A stretch of DNA of 64,000 bases. Origin: Coenobita brevimanus. Its lineage: Eukaryota > Arthropoda > Malacostraca > Decapoda > Coenobitidae. Positions 11,390 to 21,639 of the stretch are shown here, piece after piece. Both the position numbers and the translations under genes were made by a program. The notes beneath the pieces are model-generated. The model worked only from the letters and a program-made list of their open reading frames with translations. It was not told where the DNA came from and did not search any database. The DNA lies in contig CM064632.1 of the NCBI GenBank assembly GCA_032717465.1, forward strand, positions 24,547,601 through 24,611,600. Reading direction: 5' to 3'. Position 1 is the first letter of the stretch. Each line of letters begins with the position of its first letter.

Positions 11390-12191
11390 CTGTACATGGC
11401 ATTACAGAACATGCAAATGTCTTTCCTAATGTTACAAAACATGAGATCTAGCTAGCACGTTCAGTCATAGGTACTTGCCAGTATCCCTTTAACAAATCAA
11501 ACTTACTTATGTACCTAGCCTTTCCGATCTTGTCTATGCAATCTTCCACACGAGGGAGAGGGTAAGTGTCTGTTTTGGTTATCTGATTAAAACGTCTGTA
11601 GTCAATGCAAAGCCGCTGTGACCCACCTGGCTTAGGGACCAGAGTGACAGGAGAACTCCACTCGCTCTGACAGGGCTCAATCATCTTGTGGTCCAACAGG
11701 TAGCCAAGCTCCTTCTGGATGAGAGGAACTTTCACTGGGTTCACACGGTAAGGAGGCAATTTAATTGGCTTTGCGTCTCCAACATCGACATCATGCATCA
11801 ACACAGTGGTTCTTCCTGGAGTAGCACGGAACACCTGCGGGTACTCCTGCAGTAATGCCGAAAACTCCTGCCTTTCCTCGGGAGGTAGATGAGAAAGCTT
11901 AGTCTGGAGATCATTCATGATATCAGGATTCTTCCCCAAACTATCACTCAGGCTCATACTGCATGGGAGAGCTTCACTTGCAGACTCGGGTGGAACAGCT
12001 ACAGTGCAGACTGGGTTATTTTCGTCCCGCCTGTGATATAACTTTAGCATGTTGATGTGACATAGTTGCTTGCTCTTTCTACGATCTGGTGTGGCGATGA
12101 CATAGTTGACATCACTGAATTTCTTCTCCACGAAATAAGGACCACTAAACTTGGCTTGAAGAGGTTGCCCATGAACTGGTAGCAGAATCAA
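11390..12191 (-). pseudogene. pol: Gypsy pol 3' part: integrase tail and truncated reverse transcriptase
   Basis: The open frame covers 11448-12191 on the minus strand. The N-terminal portion is the integrase C-terminal tail with a VCHINMLK-like motif (here LCHINMLKLYH). RT then begins: an HDVDVGDAKPIK segment, a YRVNP/KVPLIQKEL region, the SPVTLVPKPGGSQRLCIDYR motif, and the first catalytic block KFDLLKGYWQVP, which supplies one RT aspartate. An in-frame TAG at 11448-11450 follows TERAS. Beyond it the frame still resembles RT for about 18 codons (ISCFVT..., ...SVMP), then homology ends near 11393. The palm with YxDD, the connection and RNase H are absent. The first codon in frame is TTG, and the true reading comes from the upstream frame through a one-base shift near 12185. 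Confidence 0.88.
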
Positions 12192-15181
12192 AACTGATCT
12201 CCTGGCTGAAAGTGGCGTAACCTGGACTTCTTATCATACCAAGTCTTCCTCTTCTCCTGAGCGGCTCCTAAATTCTCTCTCGCCAGCTGTAAAGCATTGG
12301 ACAGCCGTTCTTTGAACTTCATCACATACTCCAGCAGGTTGACGTCATCTTCCTCCGACAGCCAGCATTCCTTGAGTAACTTAAGGGGTCCTCTTACTTC
12401 ATGGCCAAACAGTAGTTCAAAAGGTGAGAAGCCCAGTGATTCATTTGGAGATTCTCTTGCAGCAAACACAACGAATGGAAGACCTTTATCCCAGTCTTTC
12501 TGATGTTCCAAACAGTATTTCTTGAGCATCGATTTGAGTGTTTGATGATATCTCTCCAACGCTCCTTGGGTCTGGGGATGGTAAGCTGAAGACGTGATCT
12601 GGGTGATGCCCAACTCTTTCAGAGACTGCTTGAAAACGTTTGACATGAAATTACTTCCCCGGTCTGACTGTACCTCCTTGGGCAGACCAAACTTTGTGAA
12701 GAACCCTAGCATTTCCTTAACCACGTTCTTTGCTGAGATGTTTCTAAGTGGAATGGCTTCAGGATAACGAGTAGCCATATCAATCATGGTCAGCACACAA
12801 GAAAATCCTGAAGAAGTCTTAGGAAGAGGGCCCACAATATCCACCAACACACGGGTGAAAGGCGCCTCAAAAGGAGGAATGGGAAATAGAGATGCAACCT
12901 TTTCGGTCTGATTACACTTCCCCACAACTTGACAGGTGTGACAAGACTTACAATACCAGGAAACATCCCTGAAGATACCTGGCCAGTAGAAGTGTTTCAA
13001 AATGCGTGCCACAGTCTTCCTCACTCCAAGGTGTCCTGCCAAACTGGAATCATGAGCCACTCTAATGATATCCTGCCTACAAACACGAGGGATGACAACT
13101 TGATGTACAACCTCCCATTCACAGTCAGCTGATGCTGTTGGGGGTCTCCACTTCCTCATAAGTACTCCTGACTTTACATAATAACAAGTAGAAGCACCGG
13201 CTGACTCTTCTTCACTGTAAGCAGAGTTAGCTAGACCTTTCAACTCAGGGTCAGCAACCTGCAACTCAACCAACTCTTGACGAGACAAATTATCAACACT
13301 ACGGGGTACTGCCTCATCTGGTGAGTGGTCCAAATTAGCAAGAAAAGTGTCAGCTAGGATAACATCATCATCATCATTATCCTCTAAATCACCAGTAACT
13401 TTAGACTTAGCCCTAGTGACAGCACATGCAGGGAACACATCAGGGACACTACAATCCTGGGCCGCAGCCACTGGCTCACTAGACAACTGAGGAGCTGGAC
13501 ACACTTGACTTCCACCAATATCATTTCCAAGTAAGAAAGTTACACCTGACATTGGGAGTGTCTCAACCAACCCGACCATAACGGAACCATTAACAAAACC
13601 AGACTCTAAATTCACTCTGCACAGAGGGACAGAGAAGTAATTATTCCCTACACCTTGTAAGATTACAGTTTCATCAGAGGAATTAACATTAGAGCCTAGA
13701 ACACTGGTCAGCATAAGGGATTGGCAAGCACCTGTATCACGATATATTTTAACTGGTTTCCTGTCGTTACTGTCCAGAGGACTGACAAAACCATCAGACA
13801 GGAAATTAGCACATGAACTCTTGAGAGTGTCACCCACGTTATTGCTCAAAAGAGGAGCTCCATCATGAGAATTTAAGTTACCCCTCAAAGCAGGTTCAGT
13901 TAACTCAGTTAAAGAATTCTGGGAACTCTCAAGAGTGGACACTAGACCAATTGACTGAATATTTAAAGACTCCTTTTTGTTCACATCACGCTGTCTCCTG
14001 AAACATCTTTCCGTAGTATGACCAAGCTTACTACAATAAGTACATTTACTTTTCTGAAATCTAGAGGTGAAGCTGGTATTTACTTCCTGAGAAACATCAT
14101 CCTTATTCTCTTTCCTGTTACCTGTACTCTGAGTAGAGGCAACGTACTTACTCTCAGCTTTCCCTTTTTCTTTAGAATATCTCTTGTGAGTGAGAACATA
14201 TTCATCAGCTAAAACTGCAGCATCAGACAAATTATCTATCCTTTTCTCATCAAGATATAGGCTTACATCTTTATAAATACACCTTTTGAAATCCTCCAGC
14301 AAAATCATCTGCTTAAATTTACCAAAATCAGAATCCACATTCTTAGAATTTAACCACTGCTCTAACAGATCTTCTTTGATTTTTGCATACTCAACATGGG
14401 ATTGCTTATCTTGCTTGTAAGTTGTCCTAAATTTTACTCTATAGGCTTCAGGAACAAGCTCATAGGCCTTAAGAATCAAGCTCTTAACTACATCATAATT
14501 ATCAGACTGATCCTGAGGCAAAGATGCATCAGTTACTTGAGCTTTACCGGTGAGAACAGTTTGAAGGAGTACTGGCCAATACTCCTTAGGCCAATTAAAA
14601 CCTGTAGCTACCCTCTCAAACAACTGAAAATACTTTGTTAAATCAGATTCATTAAAAGGAGGGACAAGTTTAACATTTTTAGCCACATCAAAATCATCAG
14701 AGCTAGATGATCCAGTTCCACCTTGTTTCATGTGATACTCATGGTCTGCCTGAATCCTGGCAAGTTCAACTTGTGCCTGAGCCTGTATCTGTGCCTCCTG
14801 AATCCGAACCTGAGATTCCGCCTCCTTAGCCAGAGACTCAGCCTCCTTAGCACGTGCTTGAAATTCAGCCTCCTTAACACGAGACTCCGCCTCCTTAGCA
14901 CGAGCCTCCTGCAGGGCTAGCTGTAACTTAGCTATTTCAATCTGCGTTTGCTCATTTGGAGGAGTTACATTAAACAAGCTCTTATTAATCATGCCAACAA
15001 TTTGATCTTTAGAATGATGAGAGTGAACTGCAGTTCCCAATTGTTGAGCAACAAGCTTAAGTTCATTCTTTGTTCTGTTTTCTACATCACACACTGTTTG
15101 CACATTTGACAAAAAATCTTTGGCTTCATCAAGTGTAGTAATAGTAGACATCATGAATAAGTAACAGTCACAAAATATCAA
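12188..15181 (-). CDS. gag-pol: Gypsy gag-protease-integrase polyprotein
   Basis: The 997-codon frame is uninterrupted. The likely true start is the third Met (ATG at 15149-15151), since MSTITTLDEAK reads as a Gag N-terminus. Residues ~80-150 are a charged, coiled-coil-like run of repeated KEAES units. A CCHC zinc knuckle (CTYCSKLGHTTERC) lies near residue 377. An aspartic protease active site, YRDTGACQSL, lies near 479, with LLGNDIGGSQ near 550. An H2C2 zinc-binding domain (H...H...CKSCHTC) spans ~710-755. The integrase core has VDIVGPL, SDRGSNF and ALERYHQ, with D,D(35)E spacing between the last two acids. The frame ends with a stop just after FQPGDQF, where homology continues one base out of frame in the next entry. 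RT is not in this ORF; it follows integrase. Confidence 0.92.
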   Translation of the reverse strand: MIFCDCYLFMMSTITTLDEAKDFLSNVQTVCDVENRTKNELKLVAQQLGTAVHSHHSKDQIVGMINKSLFNVTPPNEQTQIEIAKLQLALQEARAKEAESRVKEAEFQARAKEAESLAKEAESQVRIQEAQIQAQAQVELARIQADHEYHMKQGGTGSSSSDDFDVAKNVKLVPPFNESDLTKYFQLFERVATGFNWPKEYWPVLLQTVLTGKAQVTDASLPQDQSDNYDVVKSLILKAYELVPEAYRVKFRTTYKQDKQSHVEYAKIKEDLLEQWLNSKNVDSDFGKFKQMILLEDFKRCIYKDVSLYLDEKRIDNLSDAAVLADEYVLTHKRYSKEKGKAESKYVASTQSTGNRKENKDDVSQEVNTSFTSRFQKSKCTYCSKLGHTTERCFRRQRDVNKKESLNIQSIGLVSTLESSQNSLTELTEPALRGNLNSHDGAPLLSNNVGDTLKSSCANFLSDGFVSPLDSNDRKPVKIYRDTGACQSLMLTSVLGSNVNSSDETVILQGVGNNYFSVPLCRVNLESGFVNGSVMVGLVETLPMSGVTFLLGNDIGGSQVCPAPQLSSEPVAAAQDCSVPDVFPACAVTRAKSKVTGDLEDNDDDDVILADTFLANLDHSPDEAVPRSVDNLSRQELVELQVADPELKGLANSAYSEEESAGASTCYYVKSGVLMRKWRPPTASADCEWEVVHQVVIPRVCRQDIIRVAHDSSLAGHLGVRKTVARILKHFYWPGIFRDVSWYCKSCHTCQVVGKCNQTEKVASLFPIPPFEAPFTRVLVDIVGPLPKTSSGFSCVLTMIDMATRYPEAIPLRNISAKNVVKEMLGFFTKFGLPKEVQSDRGSNFMSNVFKQSLKELGITQITSSAYHPQTQGALERYHQTLKSMLKKYCLEHQKDWDKGLPFVVFAARESPNESLGFSPFELLFGHEVRGPLKLLKECWLSEEDDVNLLEYVMKFKERLSNALQLARENLGAAQEKRKTWYDKKSRLRHFQPGDQF

Positions 15182-15220
15182 GCAATATCCTTATGATAAT
15201 ATCCTGAATATCCTGATAAG

Positions 15221-15229
15221 AGGTCGCCA
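15221..15229 (-). promoter_or_regulatory. Primer-binding-site-like sequence of Gypsy element
   Basis: On the minus strand TGGCGACCT begins six bases after the 5' LTR ends. TGG plus a tRNA 3'-end complement is the hallmark of a PBS. From memory this is like the tRNA-Arg type of mdg1/412-group elements, but the tRNA assignment is inference. Confidence 0.6.
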
Positions 15230-15235
15230 GATTTA

Positions 15236-16018
15236 TGTTACGGAACAGAGAAAGATAATGTACACTTTAAGAGAGAATGCTAAAAATCACTACTGTCCCG
15301 TAAAGTTCCAGGTTCAAAACAAAAGAGTTAGGTAAAATTACAAGTTAAAGTTTAATGCTCAAACTAACAACAAAACATTCAGGACTCATAAGGATAATGT
15401 AATGGCAAATAAACAGGTTAAATATATGGTTAACTGCAATAGCCTCCATTAACACGAAATTAGCAAGAGTAAATTTATCTAAGTCAGCCCTGATAAAATG
15501 AGATACCAGATAATACTCAGTGAATGCCGGATAAATTATTACAGATACAAACTATTATCAAAAATGACTGACAAAGAACCCTACATAAATTACAAACTTC
15601 ACTAGGCCTACAAATTAAACCCTATGCTACACAGTACAAGAAAAAATGCAACAACAGTTATACTCAAATTACACACAGCTGCTAGATGTTTGGAGATTTC
15701 TTGAGCACTCACAATAATAATATCTGTACAGGGGAGGACAGAGATGTGAACAAAATGAGGAGCAGATCTAAGTGGCAATGATGCAGAGACTGAGCTCATT
15801 ATATAGGGGCCGGCAGAACTTGATACAACTTGCAAGAAGGACGAGCAAATGAAGCCATGGGGACAAAGAGTTGACAGTCCCGCTCTAAATAACAGAGAGA
15901 ACGACTTACTCTACTATAACGGTAGAAGGGGGGGACTGAGGCAGAACATGCTCGTGATCAAACATGCAGCAACTGTGCGTTAAAATTACACAAAGGATGA
16001 TGAAATCATAGGCTATGT

Positions 16019-16022
<4 letters not shown>
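15236..16022 (-). repeat. 5' LTR of Gypsy element
   Basis: 787 bp. It should contain promoter and polyadenylation signals, but I cannot assign a TATA box with confidence. Substitutions relative to the other LTR lie early in the repeat, near the CAAACTAAC block, near AGCCTC and near AGAAGGACG. Confidence 0.95.

Positions 16023-16105
<83 letters not shown>
16023..16105. repeat. (AT)n tract: LINE tail and Gypsy insertion site
   Basis: About 40 AT units lie directly downstream (minus strand) of the LINE 3' end and directly against the Gypsy LTR. The most economical reading is a LINE with a TA-rich tail that later received the LTR element. Confidence 0.85.
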
Positions 16106-16107
<2 letters not shown>

Positions 16108-16195
16108 AATACAAGTAAGAATGACCCAATGGCTAGGAGCCCGCAAACAATTCCTTCCAAGAAAAAAACAAAAACAATACAAAAGTGAGCCAAAT

Positions 16196-16460
16196 TCAAG
16201 ATCTGTTCATTTCGAGATGCCTGGACACACTGCGTTTGAAAGACTGGAGATCATAGGAAGTAGGAAATACAGACAGTTGGACACAGTTCCAGAGCTGACC
16301 CGTTGCATAAAGGAAGGACTGCGTGTAACGGTTAACTCTTGTATTAGAGAGGTGGACAGAAAGGGGAGTAGAGTTTGTTGCTAGACGGGTGCTACGCGCC
16401 CGTCGTAGAGGTGGAGGGATGCAAGCAGACAGTTCAGAGGAGCAGTGACCATGGAAGTAA
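16196..16460 (-). pseudogene. LINE ORF C-terminal tail
   Basis: On the minus strand one frame reads SVFPTSYDLQSFKRSVSRHL and then stops at 16196-16198. A WNxLP...VFP...DLxxFKRxVxRHL ending is characteristic of the C-terminus of Jockey/CR1-type RT ORFs. It is separated by frame changes from the RT core. Confidence 0.75.
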
Positions 16461-16474
16461 CGATCGAAAAGGGA

Positions 16475-17440
16475 TTAAAAAGCAACAGTGCGGCGAAGAG
16501 ACAGAGGTTGAAGGGAGCCAGTAAGAGGAGGAGAGTTAACGAGACGAGAAGCCTTTGACTCCACCCTATTGAGAAGAACTGTAAGTGGGGAGGCTCCCCA
16601 CACGTGAGAGTTGACTCTAAACAGGGGCGAATAAAACCCGTGTTTAAAGTCAACAACTGTGAAGGGGTAAAGAAGGTATGGAGTCGGCTTAGTACACAAT
16701 CTCTTGGAAGCTGATTTTTCAAGAAATGTAATATGATCTTTCCAAGATAAATCCCGAGTGAATGAAACACCAAGCATGTTCAAGGATGATGCAGGCTTGA
16801 GCTGGATATTATTAAACATTTGTGGGTACTCCTGTGGAAGATTCTGTCGGGTTGATAGGTGTAAAAACTGAGTCTTTGATGCATTAAAAACAACAAGATT
16901 ATTTTTACCCCAGTCAGAGATACGAACTAAGTCAGACATTAGGTGTGCCATTGCCTCATCCCTTGTTTGTTGAAGTAACTGCTGGGATGGACGTTGCGGG
17001 AACCGAATGGAAAGGTGAAGGGTGGAATCATCAGCGTACGAGTGGATAGGGTTAGATGTACAGCTCAGAAGATCATTGATGAATAAAAGGAAGAGAGTTG
17101 GTGATAGGACAGATCCCTGAGGAACACCACTGTTGATAGATCTAGGAAAAGAACAATGGCCGTCTACAACAGCGGCTATAGAACGACCAGAAAGGAAGCT
17201 GTAGATGAAGGCACAGATAGAAGGATAGAAACCGTAAGAGGGCAGTTTGGAAAATAATGATTTATGCCAGACTCGATTGAAAGCCTTTGAGATATCAAGT
17301 GTGATGGCAAAGCTTTCGCCAAAGTCCCGAAAGGAGGATGACCAGGAGTCTGATAGGTAGGTGAGAAGATCGCCAGTGGAGCGTCCCTGACGGAACCCGT
17401 ACTGACGATCAGAAAGAAGGTTGTGATAGGAAAGATGCCT
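16475..17440 (-). pseudogene. LINE reverse transcriptase core (YADD region)
   Basis: On the minus strand SGVPQGSVLSP lies near 17105-17140 and the catalytic SYADDSTLH box is encoded with YADD at 17027-17038. Further on come the thumb-like segment SDWGKNNLVVFNASKTQFLHL and LNMLGVSFTRDLSWKDHI. The open portion with a Met is 16475-16951. The part above it is readable but has no nearby start, as expected in the middle of a polyprotein. The copy is decayed, so no protein product is expected. Confidence 0.85.
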
Positions 17441-17956
17441 TAAATTTTTTTGTTAAGAACAGACTCGAAAACTTTTGAGAGACAGGATGTTAAAGCAATT
17501 GCACGATAGTTAGAGGGTTTCGAATGGTCACCCTTCTTTGGGACTGGCTGAATGAGAGCAAACTTCCAGCAAGAAGGAAAGGTACAAGTTGAAGGACAAA
17601 GGCGAAAGAGTTTACCTAGGTGTAAGCACAGAAGCACAGTTCTTGAGGACAACAGGAGGGACCCTATCAGACCCATATGGCTTGTTAGTATTGAGGACTG
17701 TGATGGCAGAAAATACATCAGCTGAAGAAATTTTAATTTCAGCCATGAGGAAGTCAGAGGGAGGAAGTGATGGAGGAACAGCACCGGAATCGTCTGAGGT
17801 GGAATTGGAAGAGAAAGTCTGAGTGAAGGGATCTGCTTTATCAGTAGAAGAAATAGCTACAGAGCCATCAGAGTAGAAAAGAGGAGGGAAGGATGATGGG
17901 GTAAAGTTGTTAGAAAGGTTTTTGGCAAGGTGCCTGAAGAAGCGGGAGGAATTCAA
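17440..17956 (-). pseudogene. LINE reverse transcriptase N-terminal portion, frameshifted
   Basis: Two overlapping frames are needed. 17612-17956 encodes SSADVFSAITVLNTNKPYGSD-like sequence, the RT region carrying the conserved Lys-Pro-x-Gly-x-Asp motif. 17440-17784 then supplies CWKFALIQPVPKKGDHSKPSNYR-like sequence and a SNYRAIALTSCLSKVFE block. The switch of frame is near 17630. These are RT motifs 1-2 of a non-LTR element. Confidence 0.8.
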
Positions 17957-18133
17957 GTTGGGGAGTTGAGAGCATTAAGTACGGATGAAATTTTCTTTAG
18001 CAGAGGGATGGACAGACTTAGCACGATTCCGGGCTGACGCATAAAAAAGATGTGATTCAGGGGTGGGTTTTCTCTGGTACCTTTTATAGGCTCTCTTCTT
18101 GTTGCGGACAGCATTAGAACAAGCGTGATTAAA

Positions 18134-19132
18134 CTACGGCTTTCTTGCGTTAGTCAAAGGATGTGAGAAAGGAATGTATGCTTCCATGCCCGAGATAATA
18201 ACCTCCGTAATGCGCAAGGCACACTCAGATGGCTCCCGGCCATGGAAGCAATAATCATTCCAGGGAAAATCAAAGAAGTACTGCCTGAGGGTCTCCCAGT
18301 CCTCGGCTCCAAAATGCCACAGACGACGTTTCCCTGGAGGGTCCACAGGCCGTACCGGAGTGATAGGACAGGTTAAGGTAATAAGGTTGTGATCGGAGGA
18401 GCCCAACGGAGAGAAAAAATTAACAGAGTAAGCAGAAGGATTAGTTGTGAGGAAGAGGTCAAGTATGTTGGAGCTCTCTCCAAGGCGGTAAGGGATACAG
18501 GTAGGGTGCTGTACAAGCTGCTCTAGGTCATTAAGGATAGAAAAGATGTAGGCTTGTTCACCAGGTGGATCCGTGAAAGGAGAGGAGAGCCAAAGGTGGT
18601 GGTGAACATTGAAATCTCCTAGAATGGAGATTTCAGAGAAAGGAGAAATGGATAGACTGTGTTCCATCATAGAAGTAAGATAGTCGAAGAATTTTTGATA
18701 GTCAGTAGAATTAGGGGATAAGTAAACAGCACAGATATATTTAGTCACAGAATGACAGGAAAGCCGAAGCCAGAGTGTAGAGAATTCAGAAGAATCGAGT
18801 TCAGGAACACGAGAGCAAGATAAGTCGTTGCGTATATATACACAATAGCCACCTTTGGCTTGGAAATGAGTATAGAGAAAGTAGGAGGAAACAGAAAAGG
18901 GTTTGGTGTCAGTTGCCTCAGACAGCTGAGTATCCGTTAGAAAAAGAAGGTGAGGTTTAGAGGAGGAGAGGTGGTGCTCAACAGAGCGAAAGTTAGAGGA
19001 AAGGCCGCGAATGTTGCAGAAATGAAGAAGAAGAGAGTCAGACAGTGGTTCCAGGCACCTCGAGTCGTCACCGGGAGAGGGGCGGATGGTGGGGGCATTT
19101 ATGGTCCCCCCCCTCTGGGGACTCCGAGGCAT
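18134..19132 (-). CDS. LINE apurinic-type (APE) endonuclease domain
   Basis: A 332-codon open frame. The endonuclease landmarks are in order: [10 protein letters not shown] near the start, LLFLTDTQL (usual consensus has ET at the metal-binding Glu; here TDT), [27 protein letters not shown], an LDLFLTTNP segment and the terminal GSSDHNLI (catalytic SDH). The enzyme would nick target DNA to prime reverse transcription. The frame ends at TAG (18134-18136), and LINE-like sequence continues in frame beyond the stop, so this is a truncated remnant. The ATG chosen gives MPRSPQRGG, which may lie within a longer original ORF. Confidence 0.82.
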   Translation of the reverse strand: MPRSPQRGGTINAPTIRPSPGDDSRCLEPLSDSLLLHFCNIRGLSSNFRSVEHHLSSSKPHLLFLTDTQLSEATDTKPFSVSSYFLYTHFQAKGGYCVYIRNDLSCSRVPELDSSEFSTLWLRLSCHSVTKYICAVYLSPNSTDYQKFFDYLTSMMEHSLSISPFSEISILGDFNVHHHLWLSSPFTDPPGEQAYIFSILNDLEQLVQHPTCIPYRLGESSNILDLFLTTNPSAYSVNFFSPLGSSDHNLITLTCPITPVRPVDPPGKRRLWHFGAEDWETLRQYFFDFPWNDYCFHGREPSECALRITEVIISGMEAYIPFSHPLTNARKP

Positions 19133-19135
19133 GAT

Positions 19136-19401
19136 GAAGAGACGCCATTTTTGTTGAATTTTGAATAGGAAGTGTAGTGTGTACTGTGCATGTAGTTTGG
19201 TGTAGATAGTTAGAGAAATTTGTACTGGAGAGCATGCTGGCCTACTCTCTGTGTAACTGAGACACTGAAAAAGTTCAGCAAAGGGGGATGGTCAGGAACT
19301 AGTCCTGAGGGCTGATGAAACGGGAGCTCCAGCACTCCCTGTCATCAGCTTTCCATCCACCTCGGGAGTACTGCCCTGCTCGACTGGTGCTAATGTCTAC
19401 T
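19136..19401. other. LINE upstream flank, no gene seen
   Basis: Sequence 5' (minus strand) of the endonuclease frame. It may be LINE 5' UTR. No ORF1 or promoter motif could be recognised. Confidence 0.4.
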
Positions 19402-19433
19402 CCTACCTGCGTAGCTTATCTTATTTTCGTTTT

Positions 19434-19525
<92 letters not shown>

Positions 19526-19545
19526 ATATATATGTATATATGTAG
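19402..19545. repeat. Dispersed repeat (copy 2) plus (TC)n(TA)n
   Basis: 19402-19435 is the reverse complement of 278-311, with a few mismatches. It is followed by TC units to about 19478 and then TA units to about 19545. Confidence 0.8.
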
Positions 19546-20226
19546 TAACACGAAAAGAAACGGTACCCGGTAATAATTAAATTTACATACATATGGTTAA
19601 TGGAAGTAGAGGGATAAGGTAGGCAGGTATATGACTGAGGGTGGTGTGGGCAGGAGGAAGGGCATCCAGACGGAGAAGGACAGAGTTGCATGGCGATTTG
19701 TTCGTGATCTGTAAGAGAAAGGAGTCTGGTTGTAGATAGATAGACAGATATTCTTAATTCGTAGGAGTCTTAAGCATGAATACATCACCCTTTCTACCCA
19801 TTATCTTTTTCTCCCTCGTTTCCGCCTCATCAATCAACAGTGAAAGCACAAATAAGTGAGCAAATTTTTACGTATATACATCTTTAGACGTCAAATATGA
19901 GAACGGCGATTGTTTTTGTGACGTATTTTAAAAAGATTCTGTTCAGCTTAGGAGAGGCCTCTGGTAGTCAAAAAGTTAGGGAAGGTTAAATCTAAGCCGT
20001 CCAGTTTGAAAAGTCTATCTCAAGGTGAATAAAATCGTCAGGAAGAAGTAAGAATATGGAAAAAATAAAAAACTACATCAGCGGATTCAAGGAGTTAAAA
20101 TATCATGGGCCGGCCTACAACATCGATATTACAAAGGACGTATGGGATACTCTATTAGTTAATGATTTTTTGGTGGCATGAGAGCCTTACTAGCACTTCT
20201 TCCTCAGCAGTTTACTTTCCTCTTGT

Positions 20227-20688
20227 GACACCGTAACATGTGTGTCCCCTTCTGACACCGTAACATGTGCTCTCCCCTAATGACACCGTAAGATGTGCTC
20301 TCCCCTTATGACACTAACATGTACTCCTCTCTTATGACACGGTAACATGTGCTCTTCGCTAATGACACCGCAACATGTGCTCTCCCTTTCTGTCACCGTA
20401 ACATGTTCTCTTCCCGTATGACACCGTAAAATGTGCTCTACCCGTATGACACCGTAACATCTGCTCTCCCCGTATGACACCGTAACATGTCCTCCCCTTT
20501 TATGACACCGTAACAAGTGCTTCCCTCTTATTGCACCGTAACACTTGCTCTTTTTTTATAACACCGTAACATATGCATTCCCCTTTTGACACCGTAACAT
20601 GTGTTCTCCCCTTATGACACCATAACATGTGCTGTTATGACACCGTAACATGTGCTCTCCGCTTAGGACACTATAAGATGTGCCCTTG
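20227..20688 (+). repeat. 28-bp minisatellite, about 17 units
   Basis: The unit begins TGACACCGTAACATGTGCTC and ends in a variable CCCCTTA-like stretch. I count roughly 17 degenerate units, each opening with TGACACCG or a variant. A minus-strand open frame across it is a repeat translation, not a gene. Confidence 0.92.
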
Positions 20689-20884
20689 TATTTTATTTAT
20701 CGTACCTAGTTTTAATCTCGACATTTTCTTAGGTAGCAAACACCCTCACTACTGTATATCCATCCCTACAACCCCTACAACTCATCACAGCGACCATTAC
20801 GTCTCTTCTCACCACAACCACAACATTCATATAGATGTTGTTATTGCTGACGATTATACTGTACACCATAGTCCATCTGAACGT

Positions 20885-21052
20885 GAGCCTGGTGGACTGT
20901 ACGGTGGAGTTACCCTTGTCCTGCCGCCCACCATCTCCTTTCAAGTGAACGGGAGGGAGGTGAAGGACGTTTGTGTAACCAGGCAGCGAAGTTGTCCTGC
21001 TATATCGGTTCAAGCACGTGAAGCCGTCCCTCTCCACCACACAGAGGAGTAA
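20885..21052 (+). repeat. Dispersed repeat C, copy 1
   Basis: It aligns with 38935-39090. Shared blocks include CCRCCCACCATCTCCTTTC-like sequence, GGGAGG-GARG, a CTATATCGGT word and CACGTGAAGSCGTC. Both copies keep partial open frames, so a shared protein-derived origin is possible, but no family was recognised. Confidence 0.55.
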
Positions 21053-21229
21053 TATGCAAAATAAATCGCTAAGGTAGAGGGGAAATCCTAGACTAAATCC
21101 TTGCAAACCGACCTTCCCCGCCCATTTTCACTCAGAATACTTACCTTCTCGGGCTCCTTCACCCAACAAATCCTAGCCCTTCAAGCCCATTACCCATTTT
21201 TAAAACATCCCTCCTCCTCCCTCTCCCAG

Positions 21230-21515
21230 TCCATGTATCCACGTACACATTAATTCATCTGTCTATCAGTCAACCCTTTTATCCGCCTTGCTATCCATAT
21301 ACCAGTGGCTTCATCCATTTATCCAACGATTTGTCCATCCACCTATTTGTTTTTTCACCGAGTTATGTACACATTAATCCATCTGTCCATCAGCTAAGTC
21401 ATCCCTTTGTCAATCCATCCATTTCTGTGTCCATTATCCATCTATCCGTCCATTTCTCTGTCCATCTGTCCACATATTTATCCGTCTGTCTCCATCCATC
21501 TATCCATCCATTAAA
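21230..21515 (+). repeat. Degenerate (CCAT)n/(CTGTCCAT)n region
   Basis: Tetranucleotide-derived sequence rich in CCATC and GTCCATC words. Simple, non-coding. Confidence 0.75.
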
Positions 21516-21639
21516 TGTAACACATAAAGCAAACATCCTGTCGAAGCATCAGTCTTGGGTTCTGGTGGTGCTCTAAGCTGGTGATTATTTCGGGATTACG
21601 TATCGAGACGAGCCGAGTTGCCCCGGTGCTAGCGAGGTC

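Larger units (their letters stand above)
10546..16022 (-). mobile_element. Ty3/Gypsy LTR retrotransposon, Gmr1-like domain order, RT-truncated
   Basis: This is a 5,477-bp element on the minus strand with two 787-bp LTRs (TG...CA ends) that differ at four positions by eye, about 0.5%, which implies recent insertion. Internally, in transcription order, come a PBS-like site, gag with a CCHC knuckle, an aspartic protease, an H2C2/DDE integrase, and then an RT that stops soon after its first motifs. RNase H and the catalytic YxDD box are missing. Integrase before RT is the order known for the Gmr1 lineage of Ty3/Gypsy and is the reverse of most Gypsy elements. The copy is non-autonomous: one frameshift, one nonsense codon and a 3' internal deletion. 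Confidence 0.93.
16106..19135 (-). mobile_element. APE-type non-LTR retrotransposon (Jockey/CR1-like LINE), decayed
   Basis: A LINE on the minus strand with an endonuclease and an RT in one degenerate reading path, ending in a C-terminal segment (ORF stop near 16196) and a TA tail. Stops near 18134 and 17980 and frame changes near 17630 and 17440 make it nonfunctional. No ORF1 (gag-like) sequence is seen upstream, so it is probably 5'-truncated or begins just above the endonuclease. A second fragment of its 3' end lies at 43030-43205. Confidence 0.85.

Noticed and set aside
12185..12192. Programmed frameshift between Gypsy integrase and RT frames
   Set aside because: The break is in the middle of the integrase tail, where relatives read straight through, and there is no obvious slippery site plus structure; a one-base indel is simpler.
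20627..21052. 141-codon host gene
   Set aside because: The first part reads through minisatellite and unique DNA without motifs; only the end is shared with a second dispersed copy, so it is treated as a repeat.
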